A stretch of DNA of 64,000 bases from Buttiauxella agrestis ATCC 33320 (lineage in GTDB: Bacteria; Pseudomonadota; Gammaproteobacteria; Enterobacterales; Enterobacteriaceae): positions 124,001 to 188,000 of the forward strand of contig JALKFA010000001.1 of NCBI GenBank assembly GCA_024169445.1. The letters run 5' to 3'. The notes under the pieces were generated by a model. The model saw nothing but the letters and a program-made list of their open reading frames with translations, did not search any database and had not been told where the DNA came from. This document shows positions 48,370 through 57,681 of the stretch, in pieces (position 1 is the first letter of the stretch; each line of letters opens with the position of its first letter). The translations under genes were made by a program, and so were the position numbers.

Positions 48370-48981
48370 ATGGAAAGGCCAATATTTCAGGTTAAACCCG
48401 CCCTGGTTCATCCGCTGTGGCTGAGGATTTGCCACTGGTTGAATGCCCTTGCCATGCTGATTATGGTGACAAGTGGATGGCGGATATATAACGCTTCACC
48501 GTTGTTTAATTTTACCTTTCCAGCTGAATTAACGCTCGGTGGCTGGCTAGGCGGTGCCTTGCAGTGGCATTTCGCAGGCATGTGGCTATTTGGTATTAAT
48601 GGCGTGATTTACCTGCTGATTAATATTTTCAGCGGCCGCCTGAAACACAAATTTTGGCCTCTGTCGCCGCGTGCATTAGCCAATGATTTTATTGCCGCAC
48701 TACGGGGAAAACTGGCTCATGAGGATCTCAGCCACTACAACACTGTGCAGAAACTGGCGTATCTGTTTGTGATGATCGACGGGATCATTCTGGTGAGTTC
48801 AGGTCTGGTGGTGTGGAAATCAGTACAGTTTCCGTTATTGCGGGAATTACTCGGCGGTTATGACAATGCACGTTTTATTCATTTTTATGCCATGTCCGCA
48901 ATGGTGGGGTTTGTCGTCATCCATCTGATTATGGTGGCGCTGGTTCCACGAACTTTACTCGCGATGTTGCGTGGCCGATAG
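48370..48981 (+). CDS. Cytochrome b561-type haem-binding membrane protein
   Basis: A 203-residue inner-membrane di-haem b protein with four main helices. The candidate haem His residues are in RICHWLNALAML, LQWHFAGMW, FIHFYAMSAM and VVIHLIMVAL. It is of the Ni/Fe-hydrogenase/formate-dehydrogenase b-subunit type and lies 9 bp before a YedY-like molybdoenzyme. It probably passes quinol electrons to that enzyme, as MsrQ (YedZ) does for MsrP, although it is not an MsrQ orthologue. The start is set at MERPIFQVKP. Confidence 0.85.
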   Translation: MERPIFQVKPALVHPLWLRICHWLNALAMLIMVTSGWRIYNASPLFNFTFPAELTLGGWLGGALQWHFAGMWLFGINGVIYLLINIFSGRLKHKFWPLSPRALANDFIAALRGKLAHEDLSHYNTVQKLAYLFVMIDGIILVSSGLVVWKSVQFPLLRELLGGYDNARFIHFYAMSAMVGFVVIHLIMVALVPRTLLAMLRGR

Positions 48982-48990
48982 GGAAAAATA

Positions 48991-49779
48991 ATGAGCAAAA
49001 ATAATAAGATTTTTTCTGATTCTGACAAGGCCGCAATTATTCAGGATGCGACACAGCAAATTAATAAACAGTTATCGTCTGAAGGCCGTCGTCGTTTTTT
49101 GAAGCAAGGTTTAACCCTCGGTGGTTTAATGATGCTGACCGGCTGCGATATTAGCAGTAATGAATCAGTCGAAAATAGCTTAAGCCGTATTTCACGATTC
49201 AATGACCGCGTACAAGGCTGGTTATTTAACGCCAATGATTTGGCACCGGTTTATCCCGAAAGCATGATGACGCGTCCATTCCCTTTTAATGCTTTTTACA
49301 GCGAAGACGAAGCGCCGAACATTAACGGCGACGATTATCGCCTGGAGGTTGCGGGACTAGTGGCAGATAAGCGCCCGTGGACGCTGGCACAGCTGCACCA
49401 GATGGCACAGGTTAGCCAGGTCACACGCCATATCTGTGTTGAAGGCTGGAGTGCGATTGGTAAATGGGGCGGCGTACCGTTTTCTTTATTCCTTAAAGGA
49501 ATTGGCGCTGATTTAAATGCCCGTTATGTCAGTTTTAAATGTGCTGATGATTATTACACCAGCATTGATATGGCAACCGCATTACATCCACAAACCATTA
49601 TTGCTCTGACTTACGATGGTGAAATATTGCCGCGTAAGTATGGTTTCCCGATGAAATTAAGAATGCCCACCAAGTTGGGTTACAAAAACCCCAAACATAT
49701 TCAAGTTATAGAAGTCACCAACCGCTATCCCGGTGGTTATTGGGAAGACCAGGGTTATAACTGGTTTGGCGGAAGTTAA
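48991..49779 (+). CDS. Tat-exported YedY/MsrP-like molybdopterin oxidoreductase
   Basis: A 262-residue periplasmic molybdoenzyme of the sulfite-oxidase fold. A twin-arginine signal (GRRRFLKQGLTLGGLMMLTG) ends at a Cys. The molybdenum-ligating Cys is in RHICVEGWSAIGKWGGVPF, and the C-terminal KYGFPMKLRMPTKLGYKNPK and GGYWEDQGYNW match the family. MsrP of E. coli repairs oxidised methionine residues in periplasmic proteins. Here a Met-rich periplasmic protein is encoded 35 bp downstream, an obvious candidate substrate. Shorter than E. coli MsrP (334 residues), so a related but distinct subfamily. Confidence 0.88.
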   Translation: MSKNNKIFSDSDKAAIIQDATQQINKQLSSEGRRRFLKQGLTLGGLMMLTGCDISSNESVENSLSRISRFNDRVQGWLFNANDLAPVYPESMMTRPFPFNAFYSEDEAPNINGDDYRLEVAGLVADKRPWTLAQLHQMAQVSQVTRHICVEGWSAIGKWGGVPFSLFLKGIGADLNARYVSFKCADDYYTSIDMATALHPQTIIALTYDGEILPRKYGFPMKLRMPTKLGYKNPKHIQVIEVTNRYPGGYWEDQGYNWFGGS

Positions 49780-49814
49780 TCAATGTAGTTAATGAAACGT
49801 AAAGGAAAGACAAA

Positions 49815-50087
49815 ATGAAAAAACTCTACACTGCTCTGATGTGCTCAGCATTATTCTTTGGCGTAGCTGGCGCTAATGCTGCGGATAATATGTCTAAAGA
49901 TTCTATGTCTAAAGATAATATGGCAATGTCTCACGACTGCGGCAAAGATGGCATGAAGAAAGATTGCATGGCTAAAGATGGTATGAAGAAAGAGTCCATG
50001 TCTAAGGATCATATGTCTAAAGACTCTATGTCTAAAGATTCTATGGCCAAAGATGGCATGTCTAAAGACGAGATGGGTAAAAAGTAA
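49815..50087 (+). CDS. Methionine-rich MxKDx-repeat periplasmic protein
   Basis: A 90-residue protein with a signal peptide (1-22, ending GANA) and a mature part of 68 residues built of five-residue MxKDx repeats (MSKDS, MAKDG, MKKES and similar). Thirteen of the 68 mature residues are Met and two are Cys. Low-complexity and hydrophilic, so probably unfolded. GGAAAG precedes the ATG. In Azospira a comparable Met-rich peptide (MrpX) scavenges hypochlorite and is reduced by YedY1; the neighbouring molybdoenzyme makes the same role likely here. A metal-buffering role (Met, Asp, Cys and His) is an alternative. Confidence 0.88.
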   Translation: MKKLYTALMCSALFFGVAGANAADNMSKDSMSKDNMAMSHDCGKDGMKKDCMAKDGMKKESMSKDHMSKDSMSKDSMAKDGMSKDEMGKK

Positions 50088-50108
50088 TTCCCACACCAAC
50101 GTCAGGAT

Positions 50109-50148
50109 AATGGCAGTTGTCTGAATTTTCAGGCAACTGCCATTTTGA
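50109..50148 (+). terminator. Stem-loop terminator after the Met-rich gene
   Basis: AATGGCAGTTG and CAACTGCCATT form an 11-bp stem, followed by a short T-containing stretch. The right arm and part of the loop recur almost unchanged in the terminator after the peroxidase gene at 51737-51778. Confidence 0.75.
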
Positions 50149-50331
50149 CTTTCTAATTTATCAATCTTAGGGGAAAACACTCAGCTTATTTTCGCTCATC
50201 GGCGAATCCTATTTAAACAATAGCTCTTGCCAATTATATAGATTGATAATCCTCAAGGAGTCAGATCCTTTTCTTTCACATGATGGGAAACGCATAAAAA
50301 GCGTATGACAACCTATGGAAAGGACAACCAG

Positions 50332-51723
50332 ATGAAAAAAATAATAACACTATCCGGGATAGCCATTGCGGGTGTAGTCGTCGGCTATTTTAGCCTGGTG
50401 GCTTATGTTTATCACCATGATAATCAAAGAACTGCAGCATTCCCTCCGCAAACCAATCCTTCACCACATAATGTAAAAGTCCTGAATATATTGCAGGAAA
50501 AAGGTTGTGACTATTGCCACACGCCTTCGACCAAATTGCCCTTTTATGCTTCATTCCCTGTGGCAAAACAGCTTATGGAGTACGATATTCAACTCGGTTA
50601 CAAATCGTTTAACCTGACCCAGGTTCGTGAAAGCCTGCTTGATAATAAAGCAGCGCCGCAAAGTGATATCACTAAAATTGAGTGGGTGATGGGACATCAG
50701 ACCATGCCTCCGACCCGTTATAATGCTCTGCATTGGGCTGGTGTGATGAATCAAGAGGAACGTAACGTTTTACTTGATTGGGTGAAACAGCAGCGGCTGA
50801 ATTATTACACTACGTCGGATATGGCAGATAATCGCCGTAATGAACCGGTGCAACCTATCCCCAAATCTTTGCCAGTCGATGCTCAAAAGGTCGCACTGGG
50901 AATGCGCCTTTACCATGACCCACGACTCTCTGGCGACAACTCCATCTCCTGTGCACATTGTCATCAGCTTGGTGCAGGTGGTGTGGACGGACGTAAAACA
51001 TCCAGAGGTGTTGGTGGTGAAATTGGCCCGATTAATGCTCCTACCGTCTATAACTCGATATTCAATATCGAACAATTCTGGGATGGACGTGCCGCCGATC
51101 TTCAGGCTCAGGCGGGTGGCCCTCCGCTTAACCCTATCGAAATGGCTTCGAAATCCTGGGATGAAATTACCGACAAGCTAAATAAAGACCCGATCCTGAC
51201 ACGCGACTTCACCGCCGTGTATCCACAAGGGTTCTCGGGAACGTCCATAACGGATGCGATTGCCGAGTTTGAGAAGACCCTTATTACGCCGGACTCTCCA
51301 TTTGATAATTATCTGCGCGGGGATGACAACGCAATCACATCGCAACAGAAACGCGGTTATCAGCTATTTAAAGACAATAAATGTGCCACCTGCCATAGCG
51401 GGAAAATACTTGGCGGGCGTTCGTTTGAGCCGCTTGGACTGAAGAAAGACTTTGGTTTTGGTGAGGTCACTGCCGCAGATATCGGGCGCATGAATGTCAC
51501 TAACGATGTGCGCGACCGTCTGCGCCAAAAAGTCCCGACGTTACGTAACGTCGCCCTGACTGCGCCTTACTTCCACCGCGGAGATGTCGAAACGATGGAT
51601 GAAGCAGTGAAGCTGATGCTGAAATATCAGGTAGGAACTAGCTTACCGCAAAGCGATGTCGACGACATTGTGGCTTTTCTGAATACGCTAAACGGTGTCT
51701 ACACGCCTTATCCGGTTAACTAA
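50332..51723 (+). CDS. Tri-haem di-haem-type cytochrome c peroxidase (YhjA/Ccp-like)
   Basis: A 463-residue periplasmic, membrane-anchored peroxidase. The N-terminal segment (about 4-22) is an uncleaved anchor. Three CxxCH haem sites are visible: GCDYCHTP (N-terminal extra haem), CAHCHQLG and CATCHSG. The last two belong to the conserved bacterial cytochrome c peroxidase core, with FWDGRAADLQAQA and TLRNVALTAPYFHRG. E. coli YhjA has the same three-haem layout and reduces H2O2 using quinol under low oxygen. The start at MKKIITLSG is chosen rather than MTTYGKDNQ. It is separated from the Met-rich gene by a terminator, so it may have its own promoter in 50149-50331. Confidence 0.92.
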   Translation: MKKIITLSGIAIAGVVVGYFSLVAYVYHHDNQRTAAFPPQTNPSPHNVKVLNILQEKGCDYCHTPSTKLPFYASFPVAKQLMEYDIQLGYKSFNLTQVRESLLDNKAAPQSDITKIEWVMGHQTMPPTRYNALHWAGVMNQEERNVLLDWVKQQRLNYYTTSDMADNRRNEPVQPIPKSLPVDAQKVALGMRLYHDPRLSGDNSISCAHCHQLGAGGVDGRKTSRGVGGEIGPINAPTVYNSIFNIEQFWDGRAADLQAQAGGPPLNPIEMASKSWDEITDKLNKDPILTRDFTAVYPQGFSGTSITDAIAEFEKTLITPDSPFDNYLRGDDNAITSQQKRGYQLFKDNKCATCHSGKILGGRSFEPLGLKKDFGFGEVTAADIGRMNVTNDVRDRLRQKVPTLRNVALTAPYFHRGDVETMDEAVKLMLKYQVGTSLPQSDVDDIVAFLNTLNGVYTPYPVN

Positions 51724-51736
51724 AACCGTTTGCAGG

Positions 51737-51778
51737 AAAAGGCAGTTCACCTGAAGTTTCAGGCAACTGCCTTTTTTA
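51737..51778. terminator. Terminator between the peroxidase gene and ygfF
   Basis: AAAAGGCAGTT and AACTGCCTTTT form the stem, with TTTTTT on the right. It lies between convergent genes and can serve both strands. Confidence 0.88.
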
Positions 51779-52519
51779 TTTACCGCCGGCTAAATCGAGG
51801 AAACTGCCTGTCACATAGGAGGCTTTATCACTAAGCAGCCAGACGATGGCCTGAGCGACTTCTTCTGGCTGGCCGCCACGTTTCATCGGTAAGAGATCTT
51901 TTACCCGATCAACTCGCCCGGCTTCGCCACCCGAAGCATGAATTTCGGTATAAATAAAACCAGGACGCACGCCATTGACACGAATCCCCTGCGCCGCAAC
52001 TTCCACAGAAAGCCCAGTGGTTAAGGTGTCTACCGCGCCTTTTGACGCCGCATAATCAACATATTCACCAGGTGCGCCCAGACGTGATGCTGCCGACGAG
52101 ACATTAACTATCGCCCCGCCATTTCCACCATAGCGAATTGCCATGCGTTTGACGGCTTCGCGGCAACAAAGAAAATAACCAGTGACGTTAGTCGCTAACA
52201 CGCAGTTAATGCGTTCAGCAGTGAGTTCTTCGATGGTGGATTGTTGGAACAGAATGCCCGCGTTGTTGACCAGCGCGGTCACGGGGCCGAAGGCGTTGTC
52301 GATTTCGACAAACATTGCCATGACTTGCAGTTCATCGGCGATATCCGCTTTGATAGCAATAGCTTCGCCGCCCGCCGCGTGAATAGTTGAAATCACTTCA
52401 TCGGCTGCTTGTTTATTACGCTGGTAGTTTACGACGACTTTGTAGCCAGATTGCGCCAGCAGGATGGCGGTGGCTTTACCGATACCACGGCTTGCGCCGG
52501 TGACTAATGCGATGGCCAT
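51776..52519 (-). CDS. ygfF: Short-chain dehydrogenase/reductase YgfF
   Basis: A 247-residue NAD(P)-dependent oxidoreductase, same length as E. coli YgfF. The cofactor motif VTGASRGIG, structural NNAG, catalytic Ser (IVNVSSAASRLG) and YAASK tetrad (Tyr and Lys) are all present. FabG-like fold; substrate unknown. In E. coli it likewise sits between bglA and gcvP. Confidence 0.93.
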   Translation of the reverse strand: MAIALVTGASRGIGKATAILLAQSGYKVVVNYQRNKQAADEVISTIHAAGGEAIAIKADIADELQVMAMFVEIDNAFGPVTALVNNAGILFQQSTIEELTAERINCVLATNVTGYFLCCREAVKRMAIRYGGNGGAIVNVSSAASRLGAPGEYVDYAASKGAVDTLTTGLSVEVAAQGIRVNGVRPGFIYTEIHASGGEAGRVDRVKDLLPMKRGGQPEEVAQAIVWLLSDKASYVTGSFLDLAGGK

Positions 52520-52540
52520 TTTACCTCCAACGTTGTAGCG

Positions 52541-52700
52541 CCCTCACCCCGCCCCTCTCCCCCAGGAGAGGGAGAAAACCGAACGGATCCCCTCTCCATC
52601 AAGGAGAGGGAGAAAACCGAACGGGTCCCCTCTCCATCAGGGAGAGGGAGAAAACCGAACGGGTCCCCTCTCCATCAGGGAGAGGGTTAGGGTGAGGGTG
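52541..52700. repeat. REP-like palindromes with a 38-bp tandem array
   Basis: The array opens with CCCTCACCCCGCCCCTCTCC and ends GGTTAGGGTGAGGGTGG in inverse orientation. Between them the unit containing GAGAAAACCGAACGG recurs at 38-bp intervals (GAACGG at 52581, 52619 and 52657). It fills nearly the whole ygfF-gcvP gap and so lies in the path of the gcv transcript end. Confidence 0.85.
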
Positions 52701-52710
52701 GTGTTAAAAC

Positions 52711-55584
52711 TTACTGATATTCGCTCATCGGCACGCAAGAGCAGAACAGATTGCGGTCACCGAACACATCGTCCAGGCGTTTCACGGTCGGCCAGTATTT
52801 GTTGCCATGGCCTGTCGGGAACACTGCCAGTTCGCGGGTGTACGGGTGCGTCCAGTCAGCAACGATTTCGTCCTGAGTGTGCGGTGCGTTAACCAGTGGG
52901 TTATCTTCCAGCGGCCATTCACCACGCGCAACGCGGTCGATTTCGGTGCGAATAGTCAGCATCGCGTCGATAAAGCGATCCAGCTCCAGTTTGCTTTCAG
53001 ATTCCGTTGGCTCAACCATCAGCGTACCCGCTACCGGGAACGACATCGTTGGCGCGTGGAAACCGAAGTCAATCAGGCGCTTAGCAATATCCAGCTCGCT
53101 GATGCCGGTTTCTTCTTTCAATGGACGAATGTCGAGAATACATTCATGCGCCACATGCCCACTGCGCCCGGTGTAGAGAATCGGGAAAGCAGATTTCAGG
53201 CGAGTCGCAATATAGTTGGCATTCAGGATTGCCACCTGGCTTGCCTTCTTCAGACCCTGCGCGCCCATCATGCGGATATACATCCAGCTGATTGGCAGAA
53301 TGGATGCGCTACCAAATGGTGCTGCGGAAACCGCGCCCTGCTGAGTCAGCATCTCTTCAATCTGCACCACGCTATGGCCTGGTACAAACGGTGCCAGGTG
53401 CGCTTTCACGCCGATTGGCCCCATACCTGGGCCGCCACCGCCGTGTGGAATGCAGAAGGTTTTGTGCAGGTTAAGGTGCGAAACATCCGCGCCGATGTAA
53501 CCCGGAGAAGTGATCCCCACCTGTGCGTTCATGTTCGCGCCATCCAGATAAACCTGGCCGCCGAACTGATGCACGATCTGACACACTTCACGGATCGTTT
53601 CTTCGTACACGCCGTGGGTTGACGGGTAAGTCACCATGATACAAGACAGCGCATCGCCAGCCTGTTCGGCTTTCAGACGCAGATCGTGAAGATCGATATT
53701 GCCTTGTTTATCACACGCCACCACGACCACTTCCATGCCAGCCATTTGCGCTGACGCCGGGTTGGTGCCGTGAGCAGAACTTGGGATCAAGCACAGATTA
53801 CGGCTGCCTTCGTTACGGCTTTCGTGATAACGACGAATCGCCAGCAGGCCCGCATATTCGCCCTGAGCACCGGAGTTTGGCTGCATACACAGCGCATCGT
53901 AACCGGTGAGTTTCACCAGCCAGTCAGACAGCTGGGAAATCATCTGATGGTAACCTTCCGCCTGGTTTGCCGGGCAGAACGGGTGCAGTTCGGCAAATTC
54001 CGGCCAGGTGATTGGGATCATTTCAGCGGCCGCGTTCAGCTTCATGGTGCAAGAGCCGAGTGGGATCATCGCCTGGTTGAGCGCCAGATCTTTGCGCTCA
54101 AGCGAGTGCATATAACGCATCATTTCGGTTTCGCTGTGGTAGCGATTGAACACCGGATGCGTCAGGAATTCGTCATTACGCACCATAGCTGCCGGTATAG
54201 ACAGGCTGTCACCCGCAACGTTTTGATCTAATTTGTCGATGTCCAGACCGTGGTTATCGCCCAGCAACACCGTGAACAGCGCCTGCACATCTTCGCGGGT
54301 AGTCGCTTCATCCAGCGTGATGCCAACCGCGTTCAGAATATCGCTACGCAGGTTGATTTCATTGGCTTCGGCGCGTGCCAACACAGCGGCTTTATCGCTG
54401 ACTTCAACACACAGAGTGTCGAACCAATGTTTGTGACGCAGCACCAGACCTTTTTGTTGCAGGCCAGCAGCCAGAATATCGGTCAGACGGTGGATACGCC
54501 CGGCAATACGTTTCAGGCCAGCCGGGCCATGGAACACCGCATACAGACTGGCGATGTTTGCCAGCAGAACCTGGGAAGTACAAATATTGGAGTTGGCTTT
54601 TTCGCGGCGGATATGTTGCTCGCGAGTTTGCATCGCCATGCGCAGCGCAGTCCGGCCCGCAGCATCGCGGGAAACACCGATAATACGGCCTGGCATAGAA
54701 CGTTTGAATTCGTCACGGGCTGCGAAGAATGCAGCATGCGGGCCACCGTAACCCATTGGCACGCCAAAACGCTGTGCGGAACCAAATACGATGTCAGCAC
54801 CTTGTTTACCCGGTGCAGTCAGCAGAACCAGTGTCATAAAGTCAGCGGCAACACTCACGATGACTTTACGCTGTTTCAGCTCAACAATCAGAGCGCTGTA
54901 GTCATGGACTTCACCGGTGGTACCCACTTGTTGCAGCAGCACGCCAAATACGTCCTGATGATCGAGCACTTTCGCCGCGTCATCAACGATGACGTCGAAG
55001 CCGAAGGTTTCAGCACGGGTGCGTACTACGTCCAGCGTCTGTGGATGTACGTCAGCAGCAACAAAGAAGCGGTTGGCGTTCTTCAGTTTGCTGACGCGTT
55101 TAGCCATCGCCATCGCTTCTGCGGCAGCGGTTGCTTCGTCCAGCAAAGAAGCCGAGGCGATATCAAGACCGGTTAAATCCAGAGTCACTTGCTGGAAGTT
55201 AAGCAGAGCTTCAAGACGGCCTTGTGAAACTTCAGGCTGGTACGGGGTGTACGCGGTATACCAGCCTGGGTTTTCGAGCATGTTACGCAAGATGACAGGT
55301 GGCGTTTGCACCGCGGTGTAACCCATGCCGATATAGGTTTTAAAACACTTGTTACGTCCGGCAATGGTCTTTAATTCAGCCAGGGCCGCGAATTCCGTAG
55401 CAGCCTCACCCACCTGCGGTGGCTCAGCAAGCTGGATATCAGCAGGAACGATTGAAGCAATCAGCTCGTTAAGCGAACGAGCACCTACTGTTTCCAGCAT
55501 TTCATGTTGCTGTTGTGCGTTCGGTCCAATGTGACGGTCGATAAACGCTTCGTGATTTTCAAGCTGACGTAAAGACTGGGTCAT
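52711..55584 (-). CDS. gcvP: Glycine dehydrogenase (decarboxylating), P protein
   Basis: A 957-residue PLP enzyme of the glycine cleavage system, the usual length. It decarboxylates glycine and passes the aminomethyl group to the lipoate of GcvH. The PLP lysine lies in [20 protein letters not shown]. The two homologous halves typical of P proteins are present ([20 protein letters not shown] in the N half, [15 protein letters not shown] in the C half). Last gene of gcvTHP; the 128-bp gap to gcvH holds a REP-like pair. Confidence 0.98.
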   Translation of the reverse strand: MTQSLRQLENHEAFIDRHIGPNAQQQHEMLETVGARSLNELIASIVPADIQLAEPPQVGEAATEFAALAELKTIAGRNKCFKTYIGMGYTAVQTPPVILRNMLENPGWYTAYTPYQPEVSQGRLEALLNFQQVTLDLTGLDIASASLLDEATAAAEAMAMAKRVSKLKNANRFFVAADVHPQTLDVVRTRAETFGFDVIVDDAAKVLDHQDVFGVLLQQVGTTGEVHDYSALIVELKQRKVIVSVAADFMTLVLLTAPGKQGADIVFGSAQRFGVPMGYGGPHAAFFAARDEFKRSMPGRIIGVSRDAAGRTALRMAMQTREQHIRREKANSNICTSQVLLANIASLYAVFHGPAGLKRIAGRIHRLTDILAAGLQQKGLVLRHKHWFDTLCVEVSDKAAVLARAEANEINLRSDILNAVGITLDEATTREDVQALFTVLLGDNHGLDIDKLDQNVAGDSLSIPAAMVRNDEFLTHPVFNRYHSETEMMRYMHSLERKDLALNQAMIPLGSCTMKLNAAAEMIPITWPEFAELHPFCPANQAEGYHQMISQLSDWLVKLTGYDALCMQPNSGAQGEYAGLLAIRRYHESRNEGSRNLCLIPSSAHGTNPASAQMAGMEVVVVACDKQGNIDLHDLRLKAEQAGDALSCIMVTYPSTHGVYEETIREVCQIVHQFGGQVYLDGANMNAQVGITSPGYIGADVSHLNLHKTFCIPHGGGGPGMGPIGVKAHLAPFVPGHSVVQIEEMLTQQGAVSAAPFGSASILPISWMYIRMMGAQGLKKASQVAILNANYIATRLKSAFPILYTGRSGHVAHECILDIRPLKEETGISELDIAKRLIDFGFHAPTMSFPVAGTLMVEPTESESKLELDRFIDAMLTIRTEIDRVARGEWPLEDNPLVNAPHTQDEIVADWTHPYTRELAVFPTGHGNKYWPTVKRLDDVFGDRNLFCSCVPMSEYQ

Positions 55585-55608
55585 GAGCGGTGATTCCTGA
55601 TGTGTGTT

Positions 55609-55698
55609 TCCCCTTCTCCCTCAGGGAGAGGGCCGGGGTGAGGGTTGATGTGCTGATATTCCCCTCACCCTAACCCTCTCCCCAAAGGGGCGAGGGGA
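55609..55698. repeat. REP-like pair between gcvH and gcvP
   Basis: Two palindromes of the GAGAGGG family in opposite orientation: CCCTTCTCCCTCAGGGAGAGGG, written here as its arms CCCTTCTCCC and GGGAGAGGG, with GGCCGGGGTGAGGG, then CCCCTCACCCTAACCCTCTC with AAGGGGCGAGGGG. Within the gcv operon it would act as an mRNA-stabilising or processing element and may lower gcvP relative to gcvTH. Confidence 0.8.
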
Positions 55699-55712
55699 TG
55701 AGTCGGTGTCGA

Positions 55713-56102
55713 TTACTCGTCTTCTAACAGCGCTTCGTACGCCGTTGCATCCAGCAATTCGTCCAGTTCGGATTCGTCGCTAGCTTTGATTTTGAAGATC
55801 CAACCGCCAGTGTATGGCTCGCTGTTGATAAGCTCTGGCGTATCGCTCAGCTCGTTGTTCACAGCGATGATTTCACCGCTGATAGGTGCGTAAATGTCAG
55901 AGGCCGCTTTTACAGATTCAGCCACGGCGCAATCATCGCCAGTGCTGACCGTGGAGCCAACGTCTGGCAGGTCGACAAACACCATATCGCCCAGCAGCTC
56001 TTGCGCGTGTTCGGTGATACCTACGGTGTAAGACCCATCAGCTTCTTTACGCAGCCATTCGTGTTCTTTGCTGTATTTCAATTCGTTCGGCACATTGCTC
56101 AT
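55713..56102 (-). CDS. gcvH: Glycine cleavage system H protein
   Basis: A 129-residue lipoyl carrier. The lipoylated Lys is in [17 protein letters not shown]. The start at [16 protein letters not shown] equals E. coli GcvH. It shuttles the aminomethyl group between P and T proteins. It lies 23 bp after gcvT. Confidence 0.98.
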   Translation of the reverse strand: MSNVPNELKYSKEHEWLRKEADGSYTVGITEHAQELLGDMVFVDLPDVGSTVSTGDDCAVAESVKAASDIYAPISGEIIAVNNELSDTPELINSEPYTGGWIFKIKASDESELDELLDATAYEALLEDE

Positions 56103-56125
56103 TGTTTTTCTCCTGATTTCGAAAT

Positions 56126-57223
56126 TCACTGCGCGACAGCTTTACCGCCGCGAACAAAAATAGGTTTAGTCACTTTTACCGGCATTTCTCGGTTACGGAT
56201 TTGCACAATGGCTGTTTCGCCAATGCCCGCAGGAACGCGTGCCAGAGCAATGCTGTAGCCCAACGTTGGTGAGAATGTCCCGCTGGTGATTACGCCTTCA
56301 TGAATGTTGCCTGATTCATCCGTAAAGCGAACAGGCAGCTCATTACGTAATACGCCTTTTTCGGTCATGATCAAGCCAACGAGCTGGTCGGTGCCTTTCT
56401 CGCGCTGGAGTTCCAGTGCTTCACGGCCAATGAAATCGCGGTCTTCTGGCTGCCAGGCGATGGTCCAGCCCATATTGGCGGCCAGCGGAGAAACGCTTTC
56501 ATCCATTTCCTGGCTGTAGAGGTTCATGCCGGATTCCAGACGTAGTGTGTCACGCGCGCCCAGTCCGCAAGGCTTCACGCCAACCTCAACGAGTTGCGCC
56601 CAAAATTCGGCCGCTTTCTCATTTGGCATAGCAATTTCGTAACCCGCTTCGCCGGTATAACCGGTGGTCGCAACAAACAGGTCACCCGCCTGAACACCGA
56701 AGAAGGGTTTCATGCCTGCCACTGCTTTACGCTGTTCTTCGGTAAACAGCTGCGCAGCTTTGGCCTGAGCGTTTGGCCCCTGAACGGCAATCAGCGCCAG
56801 GTCATCACGCACGGTGACAGAAACGCTGAACGGTTCGGCGTGTTGATTAATCCAGGCCAGGTCTTTTTCACGCGTGGCGGAATTCACCACCAGGCGGAAA
56901 TAATCTTCGCTCTGGAAATAGATAATCAGGTCATCGATGACACCGCCGGAGGCGTTGAGCATGGCGGTGTAGAGGGCTTTACCCGGCTGGGTCAGTTTGG
57001 CAACGTCGTTTGCCACTAAGTAACGGAGGAATTCGCGGGTACGGCTGCCTTTAAGATCAACAATGGTCATGTGTGAAACATCAAACATACCGGCATCGTT
57101 GCGCACTGCGTGGTGCTCATCAATCTGCGACCCATAGTGCAATGGCATCATCCAGCCATGGAAATCCACCATACGTGCACCGCAGAGATTGTGCTGTTCA
57201 AACAAAGGGGTCTTTTGAGTCAT
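56126..57223 (-). CDS. gcvT: Aminomethyltransferase, T protein
   Basis: A 365-residue tetrahydrofolate-dependent enzyme of glycine cleavage: it releases ammonia and forms 5,10-methylene-THF. It starts [20 protein letters not shown], with the family motif [15 protein letters not shown] and folate-site residues in the ETGYEIA-type segment ([14 protein letters not shown]). First gene of gcvTHP. The preceding gap should contain GcvA and Lrp sites as in E. coli, but they were not identified. Confidence 0.98.
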   Translation of the reverse strand: MTQKTPLFEQHNLCGARMVDFHGWMMPLHYGSQIDEHHAVRNDAGMFDVSHMTIVDLKGSRTREFLRYLVANDVAKLTQPGKALYTAMLNASGGVIDDLIIYFQSEDYFRLVVNSATREKDLAWINQHAEPFSVSVTVRDDLALIAVQGPNAQAKAAQLFTEEQRKAVAGMKPFFGVQAGDLFVATTGYTGEAGYEIAMPNEKAAEFWAQLVEVGVKPCGLGARDTLRLESGMNLYSQEMDESVSPLAANMGWTIAWQPEDRDFIGREALELQREKGTDQLVGLIMTEKGVLRNELPVRFTDESGNIHEGVITSGTFSPTLGYSIALARVPAGIGETAIVQIRNREMPVKVTKPIFVRGGKAVAQ

Positions 57224-57681
57224 TTTTTCCTCTTTAACCATCTGGTTGAAAAGCGCTGTTCGCTTTCCTTTTCGTCAGACGAAACCCAGCATCACCATCG
57301 ATCCCGAGGGCGACGCAAACGTTACCTTTTGTCTGAACTTACCACTGAATGGGGGAGTAAACCATAAGGCACAAACCGTCATTGCATTAGCTTATGACCA
57401 AAACCAGGGAGGCATGATGCAGAGTATTCGACTGCAAAAATGCGAGACGCTGCGCATAATTAAGAAGTGTTTAAGTCAAAATTTAGTGTTAGCTAACATT
57501 TACGACCATTTCAGAAACAATTTCACTACAACGCTAAAAACGTGGGATGAGAAAAAGTAATCCGAGATAAGGGGTGAGATTAGAATTTTTCAAATGAGGG
57601 AAGGTGATCTCAGTCACACTGGATGCGCTAAGTCATGCGAGTTACAGCGCTGCGGCTGCAACTCGCAAGTATGAGGAGTGT
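57224..57681. promoter_or_regulatory. gcvT upstream region and ubiI downstream stem-loop
   Basis: About 460 bases with no convincing gene. The part next to gcvT should carry its promoter. An inverted repeat, TGCGAGTT and AACTCGCA, lies at 57636-57667, 15 bp beyond the ubiI stop; it lacks a T tract and may be a Rho-dependent or processing end of the ygfB-pepP-ubiH-ubiI transcript. Confidence 0.55.

Noticed and set aside
52807-55176. Long plus-strand frames antisense to gcvP (271 and 308 codons)
   Set aside because: gcvP is certain on the other strand; these are chance frames.
57246-57560. A 104-codon plus-strand frame upstream of gcvT
   Set aside because: No ribosome site, peptide unlike any family, and it overlaps the expected gcvT promoter region.
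57224-57681. Glycine riboswitch before gcvT
   Set aside because: No tandem aptamer-like structure was recognised, and enterobacterial gcvT is known to be controlled by GcvA, GcvR and Lrp instead.
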